Shown here: positions 63,081-64,000 of the stretch, piece after piece
How the letters are laid out: each line of letters opens with the position of its first letter
Numbering within the stretch: the stretch's first letter is position 1
Assembly: GCF_006517175.1 (NCBI RefSeq)
Contig: NZ_CP041186.1
Span: forward strand, 5,111,074 to 5,175,073
Length of the DNA: 64,000 bases
Reading direction: 5' to 3'
Source of the DNA: Persicimonas caeni
GTDB lineage: Bacteria; Myxococcota_A; Bradymonadia; Bradymonadales; Bradymonadaceae
Program-made: the position numbers and the translations under genes
The notes under the pieces: generated by a model
Databases searched by the model: none
What the model saw: only the letters and a program-made list of their open reading frames with translations
What the model was told of the DNA's origin: nothing

Positions 63081-63350
63081 GGGGTTGGTTGGCCCACCAA
63101 CCCCGCGCTGGCGCACGGGTTGGCGCGCGCGCTGGAACCAAGCCGGCGCTGGTTTTCAACCTCGGGGTTGTTTGGTCAACCAACCCCGCGCCTGCGCACG
63201 GGCTGGCGTTTGTAAGCCTCACAAAGCCGAGCTGGCAAAAAAAGAGGCACCTGGTTCTGAAACCAAGTGCCTCCTGCTGCGCCAGCGCGGGGTTGTTTGG
63301 CCAACCAAGTGCCCGCTGGCGCAGCAAAACGGGGTTGTTTGGCCAACCAA
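63081..63350. repeat. Four copies of a 20-bp repeat with palindromic core
   Basis: GGGGTTGTTTGGCCAACCAA occurs at 63164-63183 (one mismatch), 63289-63308 and 63331-63350 (exact), and in a diverged form at 63081-63100. The core TTGGCCAA is palindromic and each copy is followed by GC-rich sequence such as CCCGCGC or GCCCGC. Copies are in one orientation at 83-, 125- and 42-base steps. The stretch has no gene. Confidence 0.75.
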
Positions 63351-63389
63351 GCCCGCGCTGGAATTCTTGCGCGGCCTTGGTTGGCTCGA

Positions 63390-64000
63390 TCAGGCCTCGT
63401 CGACGATCGGCTCCGGGGTTGGTTCGTCCCCACCCGCCGGGTCGACGGTCGGGTCGTCGTTTGTGGGCGTTCCATGGCCCGCGCGGATGATGTCGTGCAG
63501 GGCGGGCACGATCTGGCCGAGCTTGTCGATCTGGCCGGTCTGGCGCAGGATGCCGCGCATATGGTCGCGGAAGCTCAAGTAGGCGTCACGCACCTGCGCA
63601 CGGCCCGCCTCCAGGCTCGCCTGCGCCTCGACCCACTTGCCCTCGGCCCGCGCCTGGCCTTCGACGGCCTGCGTGAAGTTGTCGAGCGCCGGCTGCGCCA
63701 CCGCCATCACCGGCGCGCCCAACTCGTCGGGCACCAACTTGTCGACGTAGGTGACCGCGCGCTCCAGGTTCGTGCGCGCATCGGCGTGAGACATCGACTT
63801 GAAGTCCGAGGCCTGCACCCGATCGAGGTATCCCTCGGCCTCGCGCGTCTCGCGGATGACGCCTGTTTCATTATTCGCCCGCATCAGCGCCAGGCCGGTT
63901 CCCAACGACGAGCGAATCGCGGTGAAGGCGTGGTCGGCGGTCTGTCGGGTCTCAGCCACGCTCGACTCGGCCTCGATGCGCGCGACCTCCTGAACATCCT
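63390..64000 (-). CDS. 3' part of a protein of unknown function (start beyond window)
   Basis: The frame is open to the window edge; upstream of the GTG at 63959 it continues without a stop (codons give D-V-Q-E-V-A-R-I-E-A-E-S-S), so the true start is outside. The visible 203 codons look like a helical protein with many Ala/Arg/Glu/Gln residues (V-Q-A-S-D-F-K-S-M-S-H-A-D-A-R-T, then L-V-P-D-E-L). It may be a coiled coil. It ends in an acidic, Pro/Thr/Glu-rich tail. No family is recognised. Confidence 0.6.
   Translation of the reverse strand, partial: DVQEVARIEAESSVAETRQTADHAFTAIRSSLGTGLALMRANNETGVIRETREAEGYLDRVQASDFKSMSHADARTNLERAVTYVDKLVPDELGAPVMAVAQPALDNFTQAVEGQARAEGKWVEAQASLEAGRAQVRDAYLSFRDHMRGILRQTGQIDKLGQIVPALHDIIRAGHGTPTNDDPTVDPAGGDEPTPEPIVDEA

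Noticed and set aside
58715-63100. Open reading frame of about 1460 codons on the minus strand
   Set aside because: Same artefact: the sense strand codes for a Cys-patterned lipoprotein with signal peptide, and the antisense frame has low-complexity Val/Gly/Ala/Arg sequence.
63081-63350. CRISPR array
   Set aside because: Spacing between repeats is irregular (83, 125 and 42 bases), one copy is diverged, and no cas gene is present.

Overview
The window is GC-rich and densely coded, and comes from a Gram-negative deltaproteobacterial-type organism. It is most like Bradymonadota/Myxococcota; this is inferred from gene content, not from any search. The pointers are AgmX/PglI-type motility proteins beside TolQ/TolR motors, DUF4215 Cys-rich repeat lipoproteins, fibro-slime domains, many TPR lipoproteins, a kinase-AAA-TPR protein, PhaR, and a composite OPX/beta-barrel export pair. 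No rRNA, tRNA or CRISPR array was recognised.

Region 1 (1-9659) is an energised envelope machine resembling the Agl/Glt gliding apparatus of Myxococcus: two overlapping TPR genes, a small secreted protein, one TolQ/ExbB, two TolR/ExbD and an FHA-like/TonB-like AgmX/PglI protein. A solitary N6-adenine DNA methyltransferase sits inside it on the opposite strand. The first TolR has Asn where the proton-carrying Asp is expected, while the second keeps Asp.

Region 2 (9835-18852) is a polysaccharide and envelope block: a secreted coiled-coil protein, an outer-membrane beta-barrel and a short OPX lipoprotein (together a likely composite translocon), then ribF, UDP-glucose dehydrogenase, a further barrel-like protein and a class A PBP. 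A phosphomannomutase/phosphoglucomutase (23384-24760) could feed the same pathways. Between them lie a large lipoprotein, a Y1 (REP-associated type) transposase flanked by copies of a 17-bp palindrome, and an unknown gene.

Region 3 (24826-38585) is mixed housekeeping and accessory: a HEAT-like protein, a zinc-ribbon/DUF3426 membrane protein, PhaR, an outer-membrane protein, an alpha/beta hydrolase, a GNAT fused to a barrel-like domain, a coiled-coil lipoprotein, a winged-helix protein, a MacB/FtsX-type ABC pair whose permease carries a Cys-rich periplasmic insert, a DUF3352-like lipoprotein and a Uma2-family protein.

Region 4 (38775-54708) holds a 1257-residue Ser/Thr kinase-ATPase-TPR regulator, an unknown gene, two paralogous DUF4215/fibro-slime lipoproteins, a TPR lipoprotein, folK, deoB, glpK and an Ntn-hydrolase-TPR fusion.

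Region 5 (55034-64000) holds two giant tandem paralogous lipoproteins built from Cys-rich modules plus 5 or 7 beta-sandwich modules, a strong intrinsic terminator, a cluster of a 20-bp repeat and the 3' part of an unknown gene. Several long inverted repeats lie in the intergenic gaps.
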